A stretch of 64,000 nt of DNA from DASSTY01 sp035760645 (lineage in GTDB: Bacteria > Gemmatimonadota > Gemmatimonadetes > Gemmatimonadales > GWC2-71-9), in assembly GCA_035760645.1 (NCBI GenBank), contig DASTSO010000064.1, positions 1 to 64,000 on the forward strand. Direction: 5' to 3'. A program made the position numbers and the translations under genes. Numbering within the stretch: position 1 is the first letter of the stretch; the number at the start of each line of letters is the position of its first letter. The notes beneath the pieces were generated by a model. The model made no database searches, was not told where the DNA came from, and saw only the letters and a list, made by a program, of their open reading frames with translations. Positions 1 to 7,959 of this stretch are shown here, in pieces.

Positions 1-708
1 CTCGATGTAGTCGAGACGGCCGCTGCTGCTCGCCACGAGGCGGAAGTGCGGGCTGGCGGCGTGGATGACCTGCTCCTGGCCGTAGGGCAAGAAGGAGCCG
101 GGAAACTGGCGGCTCATCAGCGCGAGGTACCACGCGTCGGAGTCCCGCGGGGCGCGCAGGTCGACCTCGTCGAGCGGGATCATGTTGCGGCCGAAGACCA
201 TCGTCTGCAGGTAGAAGCGACCGCGGTCGGGGAGGAGCCCGGCGACGCGGGCGAACAGGTCGCGGTAGATGTCGTCCTGGCGCCCCGCCTCGTGGTCCTC
301 GGGCGAGCAGAAGTGCTCGAAGGCGCCGAGGCTGGCGACCGCGTCGAACGGCCCGAACGTGTCGGTCGTGACCGCGCGCGCGTCGCGCAGGTGGACGTCC
401 AGGCCGTTGCGCCGGCAGGCCGCGGCCTGCGCCTCCGACAGGGTCACCCCGACCCCCGTCGCGCCGCGCCGCCGGATGTCGTTCAGCAGCGGGCCCCATC
501 CACAGCCGAGGTCGAGCACGCGCCGGCCCGGCCCGATGCCGATCTGCTCGGCGACGTAGTCGTGCTTGCGCCGCTGGGCCTGCTCGAGCGTGAGCGAGAA
601 GTCGCCGTCGTACTTGGCGCCGCTGAAGTCGGCCATCTCGCCGAGACTGAGCCGGAACAGCCGGTCGATGAGCGAGTAGGTGAACTCGATGTCGCGCTGT
701 GTCGCCAT
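1..708 (-). CDS. SAM-dependent methyltransferase, cyclopropane-fatty-acyl synthase-like (3' part missing)
   Basis: The gene reads leftwards off the window, so only its first 236 codons are present. The start is the ATG whose complement is at 706-708, just after a GGGGGAGCC stretch. The protein begins MATQRDIEFTYSLIDR and carries the class I methyltransferase motif I VLDLGCGWGPLL, followed by a region resembling the cyclopropane-fatty-acyl-phospholipid synthase and mycolic-acid methyltransferase family (ASLGAFEHF is the usual post-motif acidic loop). Such enzymes transfer a methyl or methylene group from S-adenosylmethionine to lipid or small-molecule acceptors in the cytoplasm. The family is clear; the substrate is not. 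The C-terminus lies outside the window, so intactness cannot be judged. Confidence 0.8.
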   Translation of the reverse strand, partial: MATQRDIEFTYSLIDRLFRLSLGEMADFSGAKYDGDFSLTLEQAQRRKHDYVAEQIGIGPGRRVLDLGCGWGPLLNDIRRRGATGVGVTLSEAQAAACRRNGLDVHLRDARAVTTDTFGPFDAVASLGAFEHFCSPEDHEAGRQDDIYRDLFARVAGLLPDRGRFYLQTMVFGRNMIPLDEVDLRAPRDSDAWYLALMSRQFPGSFLPYGQEQVIHAASPHFRLVASSSGRLDYIE

Positions 709-868
709 GGCTCCCCCCTTCCCTCCCCTGTCCACCCGGGTGCGCTCTCAGGTCGACTCCCCAATATGGGCCCGGCGACCATTCACGGCCACCGGGCATC
801 CTGAGTACGATCGCCCGTGTGATCGCCGCCGCGGCAGCCCGTCCGCCCCCTCGCCCGAGGCCCCACGC

Positions 869-1930
869 ATGCCGGCCGCTTACCTGATCCGCGCCACCAC
901 CCTCTGCACCCTTCTCGCTGCCGCGACCCTGGCGGCGGCATCGCTCGCTCCGGCCCCGCTCGCCGCCCAGTCTCCGCCGCCGGCCCCGGCGGCGCTCGCG
1001 TCGCGGCTCACGCGGCTGCTCGACACGCTCGCGGCCGCCGATCGCTTCGCCGGCGTGGTCCTGCTCGCGAAAGAGGGCCGGCCGGTGTTCGAGCGCGCCT
1101 ATGGTCTCGCCGATCGGGAGAAGGGGCGTCCCAACGACCTCGGGACCCGCTTCAATCTCGGCTCGATCAACAAGCTCTTCACCACGATCGCGATCCGGCA
1201 GCTGGCCGCCGCGGGGACGCTGCAGCTCGATTCCACCCTGGCGTACGCCTGGCCCGACTACCCGAACCCGGACGTCGCGCGCCGGGTGACCATCCGGCAG
1301 CTGCTCGAGCATCGCTCGGGGGTCGACGGCGACATCTTCGCGGCGCCCGCGAGCGGGAACCGGGCGGCTCTCCGTCGCCTCCGGGACTTCCTGCCGCTCT
1401 TCGTGGACGCTCCGCTCGCGTTCGCGCCGGGAACGCAGCAGCGGTACTCCAACGCGGGCTACGTCGTCCTCGGACTCCTGATCGAACGGGTGACGGGCCA
1501 GCCCTACTACGACTACGTGCGCGAGCACGTCTACGCCCCGGCGGGGATGACGCAGACGGCGCATGACGCGAAGGACTCCCTCGCGCCGAACACCGCGATT
1601 CCCTACACCCGCGGCTGGCCCGCGGCGCCCGAGTCCACCCCGGCCCGACGCGCCGACGACGAGTTGCCGGGGCGCGGCAGCTCCGCGGGCGGCGGCTACT
1701 CGAACGCGACCGACCTGCTGCGCTTCATCCGCGCGGCGCGCGCGGGGAAGATCCCGGGTGCGCCGGTGGGCCGCGGGTTCGGAGTCGCCGGGGGGACGCG
1801 GGGCGTGAACTCGGTCATCGAGAGCGGGCTGCCGGGCGGGTACGATCTGATCGTGCTCACGAACCTCGACCCGCCGGCGGCGCAACGCGTCGCGCGGGAG
1901 GTGCGGGGCTGGCTGGGCGCGCGGGAGTGA
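869..1930 (+). CDS. Secreted serine hydrolase, class C beta-lactamase/esterase family
   Basis: 353 residues with an N-terminal signal peptide (hydrophobic residues about 8-33 ending LAAQ). The penicillin-binding-like fold is shown by the S-x-x-K motif SINK at residues 99-102, with the nucleophilic Ser99, and by the Y-x-N motif YSN at 193-195. The third motif (usually HxG or KTG) would lie near GGTRG close to the C-terminus and is less typical. Family members are periplasmic D-aminopeptidases, esterases or beta-lactamase-like hydrolases, so the substrate is open. The longer reading frame upstream of the ATG at 869 lacks a signal peptide and overlaps the promoter region of the divergent methyltransferase. 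The start at 869 gives a proper export signal. Confidence 0.85.
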   Translation: MPAAYLIRATTLCTLLAAATLAAASLAPAPLAAQSPPPAPAALASRLTRLLDTLAAADRFAGVVLLAKEGRPVFERAYGLADREKGRPNDLGTRFNLGSINKLFTTIAIRQLAAAGTLQLDSTLAYAWPDYPNPDVARRVTIRQLLEHRSGVDGDIFAAPASGNRAALRRLRDFLPLFVDAPLAFAPGTQQRYSNAGYVVLGLLIERVTGQPYYDYVREHVYAPAGMTQTAHDAKDSLAPNTAIPYTRGWPAAPESTPARRADDELPGRGSSAGGGYSNATDLLRFIRAARAGKIPGAPVGRGFGVAGGTRGVNSVIESGLPGGYDLIVLTNLDPPAAQRVAREVRGWLGARE

Positions 1931-1983
1931 GCGTGGGCGATGCGGGCGGGCGGGAGCGAGCTGAACCGGGGCGGGCGACCGGC

Positions 1984-2895
1984 TCACCCGCCTCGGATCC
2001 GCACCGCCGTCCCCCACGGGTCGCGCGCGAGCCCGCCGTCGTCCGCGCGCTCGACCGCCGCGCCGCCCGCGGCGAGACTGTCGAGCGCCGCATGCGCATC
2101 GGTGACGGCGGGCAGCAGGATCTCCCACTCGAGCAGCCGCGCATCCTGCTCGCCGGCGGGCGCGGCCCCCGCGGCCCAGGTATTCGTCCCGAGGTGATGG
2201 TGATAGCCGCCGGCCGAGAGGAAGAGCGCGCCGGGGTAGCCCCAGACGACCTGGTCGAGCCCGAGCCCCGCGTGGTAGAACGCAGCCGCCTGGGCGAGGT
2301 CGCCGACGAAGAGGTGGACGTGGCCGATCCGGGTCCCGGGCGGCAATCCGGTCCAGGGCGCGTCGCCGCCCGCGCGCACGAGGTCCGCGACGTCGAGCGG
2401 GTCGGTGGTCATGCGGAGCTGGCGGCTCTCGTGGCGCCAGCTCTCGCGCGGGCGGTCGGCGTAAACCTCGATGCCGAGGCCGTCGGGGTCGGTGAGGTAG
2501 ACGGCCTCGCTCACCAGGTGGTCGGCCATGCCGGCGTGCGCGCCGATGTCGGCGAGGTGGCGCACGAAGCGTCCGAGGGCGGCGCGGTCGGGCAGCAGAA
2601 TGGCGAAGTGGTAGAGCCCGAGCCGCCCGCGCCGCGGCACCGGCGAGACGCCGGGGCGCTCGTGCAGCTCGAGGAGCGGGGTGTCGTCGCCGTGCGCGCC
2701 CAGGGTGGCCGTGCCGGCGCCGCGGGCGAGGACCCGCATGCCGATGACCTGGTCGTAGTAGGCGAGCGAGCGGGCGAGGTCGGCCACCTGCAGCCGCACG
2801 CGGCCAAGGCGGAGCGCGTCGGGAAGCCGGTACCCCGGCGGCGCGATGCCGTACGGCCGCTCGGCGGTCGGCCCCTCGCCCGCCGGCGGGGTCAT
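1984..2895 (-). CDS. VOC family ring-cleavage dioxygenase (catechol 2,3-dioxygenase-like, two VOC domains)
   Basis: 303 residues made of two vicinal-oxygen-chelate modules, about 27-160 and 180-300, an arrangement like Bacillus CatE. Candidate metal ligands are the His in LYHFAILLPD, the His in HVHLFVGDL and the Glu of the late beta-strands. Enzymes of this family cleave catecholic rings or act as glyoxalase-like lyases; the substrate cannot be read from sequence. The start codon overlaps the stop of the upstream superoxide dismutase gene as ATGA at 2892-2895, so both are probably one mRNA. The much longer minus-strand frame that continues upstream is a shadow over the nirK-like gene. Confidence 0.85.
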   Translation of the reverse strand: MTPPAGEGPTAERPYGIAPPGYRLPDALRLGRVRLQVADLARSLAYYDQVIGMRVLARGAGTATLGAHGDDTPLLELHERPGVSPVPRRGRLGLYHFAILLPDRAALGRFVRHLADIGAHAGMADHLVSEAVYLTDPDGLGIEVYADRPRESWRHESRQLRMTTDPLDVADLVRAGGDAPWTGLPPGTRIGHVHLFVGDLAQAAAFYHAGLGLDQVVWGYPGALFLSAGGYHHHLGTNTWAAGAAPAGEQDARLLEWEILLPAVTDAHAALDSLAAGGAAVERADDGGLARDPWGTAVRIRGG

Positions 2896-3482
2896 GCGCG
2901 CTCCACCACCCCGCAGGCCACCCGCGCGCCGGAGTTGCCGGCCGGGTCGCTCTGTTGGTCGTCGGGGCCGGCGTGCACGACGAGCGCGGTGCCGTCGGCG
3001 TCGAAGAGCCCCGTCGTCGCGGCCGAATCGAGCGTGACGCGCGGCGTGGTGAGGTCCACGGTCGCGACGCCCGCGTCGTTCGCCCGGATCACCGGCAGGT
3101 CGCCCGCGTGCGGGCCGGCGGGGTTGTGCAGCCCGTGCTGCTTGTCGGTGGGATTGAAATGCCCGCCCGCGCTCGTGAAGGCCGGCGGCTCGCAGCGCCC
3201 CACCGCGTGGAGGTGGATCCCGTGCTCGCCGGGCGTGAGCCCCGTGAGCGTGCCGGCGATGCGCACGCCCGCCGCCACGGGCTCGAGGCGCAGCACGCCG
3301 AGGGAGGCGCCGGTGCTCGAGCGCATCGTGGCGGTCGCCCCGGCGGCGGTGCCGGCGGCGGTCTCCCCGCGGCTCGGCGCCGGGGTGCCCTGCGTGGTCC
3401 GGTGACAGCCGCCGAGGGAGAGCGCGCCGGCGAACGAGAGCGCGAGCGTCGTCGCGCGAGCGGAAACGGGTCGAATGGTCAT
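2892..3482 (-). CDS. sodC: Cu/Zn superoxide dismutase, lipoprotein-like
   Basis: 196 residues. It dismutates superoxide to oxygen and hydrogen peroxide in the periplasm. A signal peptide (about 1-24) ends in LSLGGC, a lipobox-type cysteine. The metal ligands are complete: the HLH pair in HGIHLHAVG, the His of GGHFNP, the His residues and Asp of HGLHNPAGPHAGDLP, and the late His in VVHAGPDD. The disulfide cysteines (GRCEPP and VACGVV) are also present. The start at 3482 has GGAGG immediately before it; the spacing is only one base. Upstream in-frame codons give no signal peptide. It is followed by the VOC gene in a 4-bp overlap and is divergent from the NirK-like copper protein. Confidence 0.92.
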   Translation of the reverse strand: MTIRPVSARATTLALSFAGALSLGGCHRTTQGTPAPSRGETAAGTAAGATATMRSSTGASLGVLRLEPVAAGVRIAGTLTGLTPGEHGIHLHAVGRCEPPAFTSAGGHFNPTDKQHGLHNPAGPHAGDLPVIRANDAGVATVDLTTPRVTLDSAATTGLFDADGTALVVHAGPDDQQSDPAGNSGARVACGVVERA

Positions 3483-3561
3483 GCCTCCAAGATGCCATCC
3501 CCCGCCGTGGGGACAAGCCCTGGCGGAGTAGACTTGCTCCCCCCTCCGGGCGGACACAGGT

Positions 3562-3594
3562 TGCGAAGTTGACACGACCCTTTCGCACTTCGCA
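3562..3594. promoter_or_regulatory. Inverted repeat between sodC and nirK-like gene, possible operator
   Basis: TGCGAAGT (3562-3569) and ACTTCGCA (3587-3594) are perfect 8-bp inverted arms separated by 17 bp, just upstream of the nirK-like start and within the shared divergent region. A TTGACA lies between the arms, but I cannot see a good -10 element downstream. The symmetry suggests a dimeric regulator site or a leader hairpin. No regulator is assigned. Confidence 0.35.
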
Positions 3595-3606
3595 CGGAGA
3601 ATGCGC

Positions 3607-4791
3607 ATGACCGCCCCCCGCCCCCTGCCGACGCCACCCGCCTCGCCCCCCGCCGCCGAGCCGCCCGCGAACGGGCTCCCGCCCGTGGCCCGCCTGTCGG
3701 AGCTGCTGGCCTCGCCCACCGATCGGCGCCGCTTCCTGACCCGCGCCGCGGCGCTCGGCGTCACCCTGCCGAGCGCGGGCGCGCTGCTCGGCTGCGAGAC
3801 GCGGGAGCACGACGGGACGGCCGCGCGCTCGCGGGGCACCGCCGGGACCGCCGGTGCGGCCGGGACCGCCGGCGGGCAGGATCAGGGGCACGAGGCGCAC
3901 CAGCCGGGGGGCCGCTCCAACGACGACGCCGCCCCCGCGGGCGTGCGACCGCCCGACTACAAGGTGTACGACGCGGCGCTGCCGCCGGTCGCGCCGGGGT
4001 CGCGCGTGCGGATCGAGATGGTCGCGCGCGAGCTGCCGGTGCACCTGACGCGCGACCTGGTGGTGCCGGCATGGACCTTCGACGGCACCATCCCGGGCCC
4101 GGTCGTGCACGTGCGGGTCGGCCAGACGGTGGAGTTCACGCTGCGCAACGAGGGCCAGGTGCCGCACTCGATGGACTTCCACGCCGCGCAGATCGACCCC
4201 AAGCAGGCGTTCGCGCCGGTGCTGCCGGGGAAGTCCATCTCGTACACCTTCACGCCGCGCTACCCCGGCGCGTTCCTGTATCACTGCGGCACCCAGCCGG
4301 TGCTGATGCACATCGGCTCGGGGATGTACGGCGCGATCATCGTGGACCCGGTGCGGCCCCTCCCGAAGGCGCGGGAGTTCGTCCTCGTGCAGAGCGAGTT
4401 CTACATCGGGAAGGACGAGAGCGGCGCGCCGCGGATGGACTACCAGAAGATGCTCGACGAGCTGCCCGACCACGTCGCCTTCAACGGAATCCCCAACCAG
4501 TACCAGGACGCGCCGCTCGTCGTGCGGAAGGGCGAGCGCGTGCGCTTCTACGTCGTCAACGCCGGCCCGTCGCATCCCTGCAGCTTCCACGTCGTCGGCG
4601 AGCAGTTCGACACCGTGTACCTCGGCGCGCCGCCCGGCAATCCCATCCACGGCGTGCAGACGTTCATGGTGGCGCCGGGCGGCGGGATGATCTTCGAGCT
4701 CGAGTGCGACGTCGCGGGCGACTTCCCCTTCGTGAACCACGGCTTCGGCCACGGCCAGAAGGGCGCGATCGGCGTCCTGCGGGTGCAGTAG
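3607..4791 (+). CDS. Copper nitrite reductase-like two-domain multicopper oxidase (NirK family)
   Basis: 394 residues. The likely reaction is one-electron reduction of nitrite to nitric oxide in the periplasm. A Tat-type signal (DRRRFLTRAAALG, about 39-51) ends in a lipobox cysteine at residue 63. The copper ligands align with known NirK: type 1 His187, Cys227, His235 and Met240; type 2 His192, His226 and His378. The two catalytic residues, Asp190 and His328, are also kept. The start at 3607 is preferred over the ATG at 3601 because GGAGA lies six bases before it. The protein has a Gly/Ala/Thr-rich linker (about 72-110). It could instead be a NirK-like oxidase with another substrate, since no other denitrification gene is in view. 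Confidence 0.78.
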   Translation: MTAPRPLPTPPASPPAAEPPANGLPPVARLSELLASPTDRRRFLTRAAALGVTLPSAGALLGCETREHDGTAARSRGTAGTAGAAGTAGGQDQGHEAHQPGGRSNDDAAPAGVRPPDYKVYDAALPPVAPGSRVRIEMVARELPVHLTRDLVVPAWTFDGTIPGPVVHVRVGQTVEFTLRNEGQVPHSMDFHAAQIDPKQAFAPVLPGKSISYTFTPRYPGAFLYHCGTQPVLMHIGSGMYGAIIVDPVRPLPKAREFVLVQSEFYIGKDESGAPRMDYQKMLDELPDHVAFNGIPNQYQDAPLVVRKGERVRFYVVNAGPSHPCSFHVVGEQFDTVYLGAPPGNPIHGVQTFMVAPGGGMIFELECDVAGDFPFVNHGFGHGQKGAIGVLRVQ

Positions 4792-4820
4792 CGTCCCCGA
4801 CTCACCGACCGGAGATCCGC

Positions 4821-5150
4821 ATGGCCCGACGCCCGGGGCGACCCCCGCCGCCGCGCGACCCGTTCGATCCGCTCGACGGCCGGGTCGCCGACACGTTCGA
4901 CCTCCACGGCGCGACCGGCGTGCAGGCGCGAGCCCAGGTCGGCGCCTATCTGCAGCGTGCGCGGCAGCGCCACCCGGGCGAGCTCGTGCACATCATCACC
5001 GGCCGCGGCCGCAACTCGCCCGGCCGGCCGGTGCTGCGGCCCACGGTGCAGGCGGTGCTGCGCGCGGCGCCCGCCGCCCTGGTCGCGCGGTGGGGCCCGG
5101 ACTACGACGGCGGCGGCTTCCTCGTGCGGCTGGGCGGCGGCCTCTTCTAG
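4821..5150 (+). CDS. Smr domain protein
   Basis: 109 residues. After a Pro/Arg-rich N-terminus comes a single small MutS-related (Smr) domain from about residue 25 to the end, with the DLHG signature in TFDLHGATG and the HIITGRGRNSPG segment matching the conserved H-x-x-TGxG motif. Smr domains bind or nick nucleic acids, and stand-alone versions act as endonucleases in RNA or DNA quality control. The start ATG has GGAG six bases upstream. It lies 29 bp after the NirK-like gene and could be read through from it, with no obvious functional link. Confidence 0.85.
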   Translation: MARRPGRPPPPRDPFDPLDGRVADTFDLHGATGVQARAQVGAYLQRARQRHPGELVHIITGRGRNSPGRPVLRPTVQAVLRAAPAALVARWGPDYDGGGFLVRLGGGLF

Positions 5151-5209
5151 CGGGCGACTAGGCGACACCGCCCTTGCTTCCCGGCCCGGGCGTCGCGCTA
5201 CTACGGCAC

Positions 5210-6097
5210 ATGACGAACGCGAAGCGCGCAGGCGGCCGGCCGCCCGGTGCACCGCCGGGTCTCCCGCACGATGCGCCGCTCGTCGTCCGCTGGACGATCG
5301 GCGACGTGAGCCGGGAGGGATTCGAGGCGCTGCGGCTGTCCATCCTCGGCGCGCGCCGGCTCTTCGGCGCCGGCACGCGCTACGTCGTCTGCGTCAACTC
5401 CGTCCCGGTCGCGCGGGCGCAGGCGCTCACGGGCGCGGTGCCCCCTCGGGTGGAATGGCTCGACGTGAGCGACCGCCTCAGCCCCGCCCTCGCGCCCTTC
5501 CTCGACGGCGGCATGGCGGAGGGCGTGGGCTGGAAGTTCGCCCCCGCGCGGCTCGCGGGGGACGGCTACGTCCTCGCGCTCGACAACGACTGCATCCTCT
5601 GGGCGCGGCCGCGCGCGCTGCGCCACTGGCTCGAGGACGCGGCGCCGGGCTGTCTGCTCGCCGAAGACGTCGCGCCGATGTTCGGCCAGTTCCAGGCCCT
5701 CTGCGGCTCCGCGCCGCGCAACACCGGCATCCGCGGGCTGCCGCCCGGGTTCGATCTCGCCGGCACGATCCGCCGCATCCTCGAGGCGACGGGCATCACG
5801 CTCCGCTCCGAGCTCGACGAGCAGGGCGTCGTCACCCTCGCCTGCTCGCGTCTCGGCGCGCCGCACGTGGTCCCGGTGGACGACGTCGCGATCTGCGGGC
5901 CCTTCGCGCCGCATCGCCAGACGCTCGGCCGCTGCGGCGCGCACTTCGTCGGGCTCAACGCGAAGCGCCTCCCCTGGGAGCGCGACGGCCGCGCGGGCCA
6001 CGAGCACGTGCGGGCCAACTGGCGACGGCTGCGCCCCGCCGTGCTGGAGCGCCTCGGCGTGCGCGGCGCGCCCCCCGGCGCGTCCTCTGCCGGCTAG
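5210..6097 (+). CDS. Hypothetical protein, possibly a GT-A type glycosyltransferase
   Basis: 295 residues, no signal peptide or membrane segment. The only strong motif is LALDNDCILW near the middle: a hydrophobic strand followed by D-N-D, the form of the DxD metal- and nucleotide-sugar-binding motif of GT-A glycosyltransferases. The N-terminal RYVVCVNSVPVARAQAL strand fits the nucleotide-binding half of that fold. I do not recognise a named family. The start at 5210 is chosen because the earlier TTG at 5174 has no ribosome binding site. The next gene, an FAD reductase, begins 50 bp downstream. Confidence 0.5.
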   Translation: MTNAKRAGGRPPGAPPGLPHDAPLVVRWTIGDVSREGFEALRLSILGARRLFGAGTRYVVCVNSVPVARAQALTGAVPPRVEWLDVSDRLSPALAPFLDGGMAEGVGWKFAPARLAGDGYVLALDNDCILWARPRALRHWLEDAAPGCLLAEDVAPMFGQFQALCGSAPRNTGIRGLPPGFDLAGTIRRILEATGITLRSELDEQGVVTLACSRLGAPHVVPVDDVAICGPFAPHRQTLGRCGAHFVGLNAKRLPWERDGRAGHEHVRANWRRLRPAVLERLGVRGAPPGASSAG

Positions 6098-6147
6098 CAC
6101 TTCCTCGGCGCCGCCTCGGCGAGCGCACCCACTTCCGGGATCCGCCC

Positions 6148-7506
6148 ATGCCCCCCCTGCCCCGCGTCGCCCAGGTGCCGCTGTCCCTGCTGCCGGAGGA
6201 GTGGGACGTGGTCGTCGTCGGCGCCGGCCCCGCCGGGACGACGGCGGCCTACCACCTCGCCGCCGCGGGGCGCCGAGTGCTACTCGTCGAGCGCGCCGCG
6301 ATGCCGCGCGACAAGACCTGCGGCGACGGCCTGCTGCCCGACGCGCAGCGGGCGCTCGCGCGCCAGGGACTCCTGGCCGAGGTGCGCGCGCGCGCCTGGA
6401 TCGCGCCGCACGGGCACGCCGAGAGTCCGTCGGGGCACCGCCTCACGGCGGACGTCGAGCTGCTGCTGCTCCCGCGCCGCGTGCTCGACACGCTCCTCGC
6501 CGCGAACGCGGAACGGGCGGGCGCCGCGCTCGGCCTCGGCACGATCGCGCGCGTGCGCGACGCGGGCGACGAGGTGGAGCTGGAGACCCGCGGCGGCGCG
6601 CGACTCCGGGCGCGCTACGCCGTGCTCGCGACCGGCGCCGACCTCGCGCTGGCGCGCGGCTGCCTCGCCGAGGCGCCCGGCCGCGCCGCATGGGTCGCCT
6701 TTCGGGGCTACTATGCAGGGACGGCGGCGTCCGACGCCTCGGGTGCGAGGGGCGTGTGGCCGGCGGAGCCGCTCATCGTCTACGACCGCGCGCTGATTCC
6801 GGGCTACGCCTGGATCTTCCCGCTGGGCGCGAGCCGCTTCAACGTCGGCGTCGCCGTCGCCACCGATGCTACCGGCGCGAGGCGGGTGGACGACCCGAGC
6901 GTCCCGGGCGCCACGGCCCGCCCAAGCGGGACGAGCGGGGCCGACTCCGGCGCCTCCGGGCTGCGCGGCGCGCTGCGCCGCTTTGTCGCGACCCACCCCG
7001 CCGCGGCCGGCCTCGTCCCCGCCGACCCGGCGCAGGGCGAGGGCCGCGGCGCCAACCTGCGCACCGGACTGCGCGGCGCGGCGCCGTGGAACGGCAACCG
7101 CATCCTCCTCACCGGCGAGATGCTCGGCACGACCTACCCGTTCACCGGCGAGGGCATCGGCAAGGCGATGGAAACGGGCGAGCGCGCCGCCGCCGCGCTC
7201 CTCGCCGCGTGGCACCATCCACCCGAGGGGGCCCGGCGTGCGCTCGCGGCGTACGGGCGCGGCATCCGCGAGGAGCTGGCGCCACGCTACGCGGGCTACC
7301 TGCTCGCCGAACGGTGGCTCGGGCGCGCCTGGCTCAACGACGCGCTCCTGTGGCTCGCGCAGCGGCGCCCGGGGCTCCGCGCCGCGGCGAGCGGATTGAT
7401 GGACGAGTCGGTGGATGCACGCGAGGTCTTCACCGTTCCGGGCATCGTGCGCGCGGCGCTCCGCCCGCGGCCGCGCCCGACCAGCACGAGGGGGTGCAAT
7501 GGCTGA
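6148..7506 (+). CDS. FAD-dependent oxidoreductase, geranylgeranyl reductase family
   Basis: 452 residues. The N-terminal Rossmann motif VVVVGAGPAGTTAA (about 21-34) binds FAD, and the conserved PRDKTCGDGLLP segment is typical of geranylgeranyl reductase and related lipid or polyketide reductases. The C-terminal FAD motif is LTGEMLGTTYPFTGEGIGKAMETG. These enzymes saturate isoprenoid double bonds or act on aromatic or lipid substrates, often at the membrane surface. The substrate is not evident here. A Ser/Gly/Ala-rich insertion (about 245-272) is unusual. The stop overlaps the start of the DoxX gene by 8 bp, so the two are probably co-translated. Confidence 0.85.
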   Translation: MPPLPRVAQVPLSLLPEEWDVVVVGAGPAGTTAAYHLAAAGRRVLLVERAAMPRDKTCGDGLLPDAQRALARQGLLAEVRARAWIAPHGHAESPSGHRLTADVELLLLPRRVLDTLLAANAERAGAALGLGTIARVRDAGDEVELETRGGARLRARYAVLATGADLALARGCLAEAPGRAAWVAFRGYYAGTAASDASGARGVWPAEPLIVYDRALIPGYAWIFPLGASRFNVGVAVATDATGARRVDDPSVPGATARPSGTSGADSGASGLRGALRRFVATHPAAAGLVPADPAQGEGRGANLRTGLRGAAPWNGNRILLTGEMLGTTYPFTGEGIGKAMETGERAAAALLAAWHHPPEGARRALAAYGRGIREELAPRYAGYLLAERWLGRAWLNDALLWLAQRRPGLRAAASGLMDESVDAREVFTVPGIVRAALRPRPRPTSTRGCNG

Positions 7507-7957
7507 CGAAGCGACGACGGCGGGAGCAGCGACGCCCGAGGCACCGCGGCTCGGCGAGCGGACCACGAGCCTGCGTGGCGCGACCCACGCCGTCCTGCGG
7601 ATCGGCGCGGGGCTGCTGTTCATGCAGCACGGCGCGCAGAAGCTCTTCGGCGCGTTCGGCGGGATGGGTCCGAACGGCGGCACGGTGCAGCTCTTCTCGC
7701 AGTTCGGGCTCGCCGGGGTCTTCGAGTTCTTCGGTGGCCTGCTGATCGTGCTCGGTCTCCTCACCCGGCCGGTGGCCGTCATCCTGCTGTGCGAGATGCT
7801 GGTGGCGTTTTTCCAGGCCCACCTGCCACGCGGCGGCTTCCCGATCCAGAACGGCGGCGAGCTGGCGCTGCTCTACGCGCTCGTCTGGGCGTTTCTCGCC
7901 GGCCACGGCGCCGGACCGGCGAGCGTGGATGGCGCGCTCGCGGCGAAGGACCGGTGA
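7499..7957 (+). CDS. DoxX family membrane protein
   Basis: 152 residues with about four hydrophobic membrane-spanning stretches. The signature LRIGAGLLFMQHGAQKLFG, then GLLTRPVA and the glycine-rich LALLYALVWAFLAGHGAG end, match DoxX/YphA-type inner-membrane proteins. Relatives are linked to thiosulfate oxidation or redox stress, but most, including this one, have no defined role. The ATG lies inside the 3' end of the FAD reductase gene, and the M1 peptidase start follows two bases after the stop, so the three genes look like one operon. Confidence 0.85.
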   Translation: MADEATTAGAATPEAPRLGERTTSLRGATHAVLRIGAGLLFMQHGAQKLFGAFGGMGPNGGTVQLFSQFGLAGVFEFFGGLLIVLGLLTRPVAVILLCEMLVAFFQAHLPRGGFPIQNGGELALLYALVWAFLAGHGAGPASVDGALAAKDR

Positions 7958-7959
7958 CC

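Noticed and set aside
3601..3606. ATG at 3601 as nirK-like start
   Set aside because: The ribosome site GGAGA would directly abut it; the ATG at 3607 has a six-base spacing.
4957..7506. Plus-strand open frame of 849 codons
   Set aside because: Its start is inside the Smr gene in another frame. Only the part from 6148 (FAD reductase) is real.
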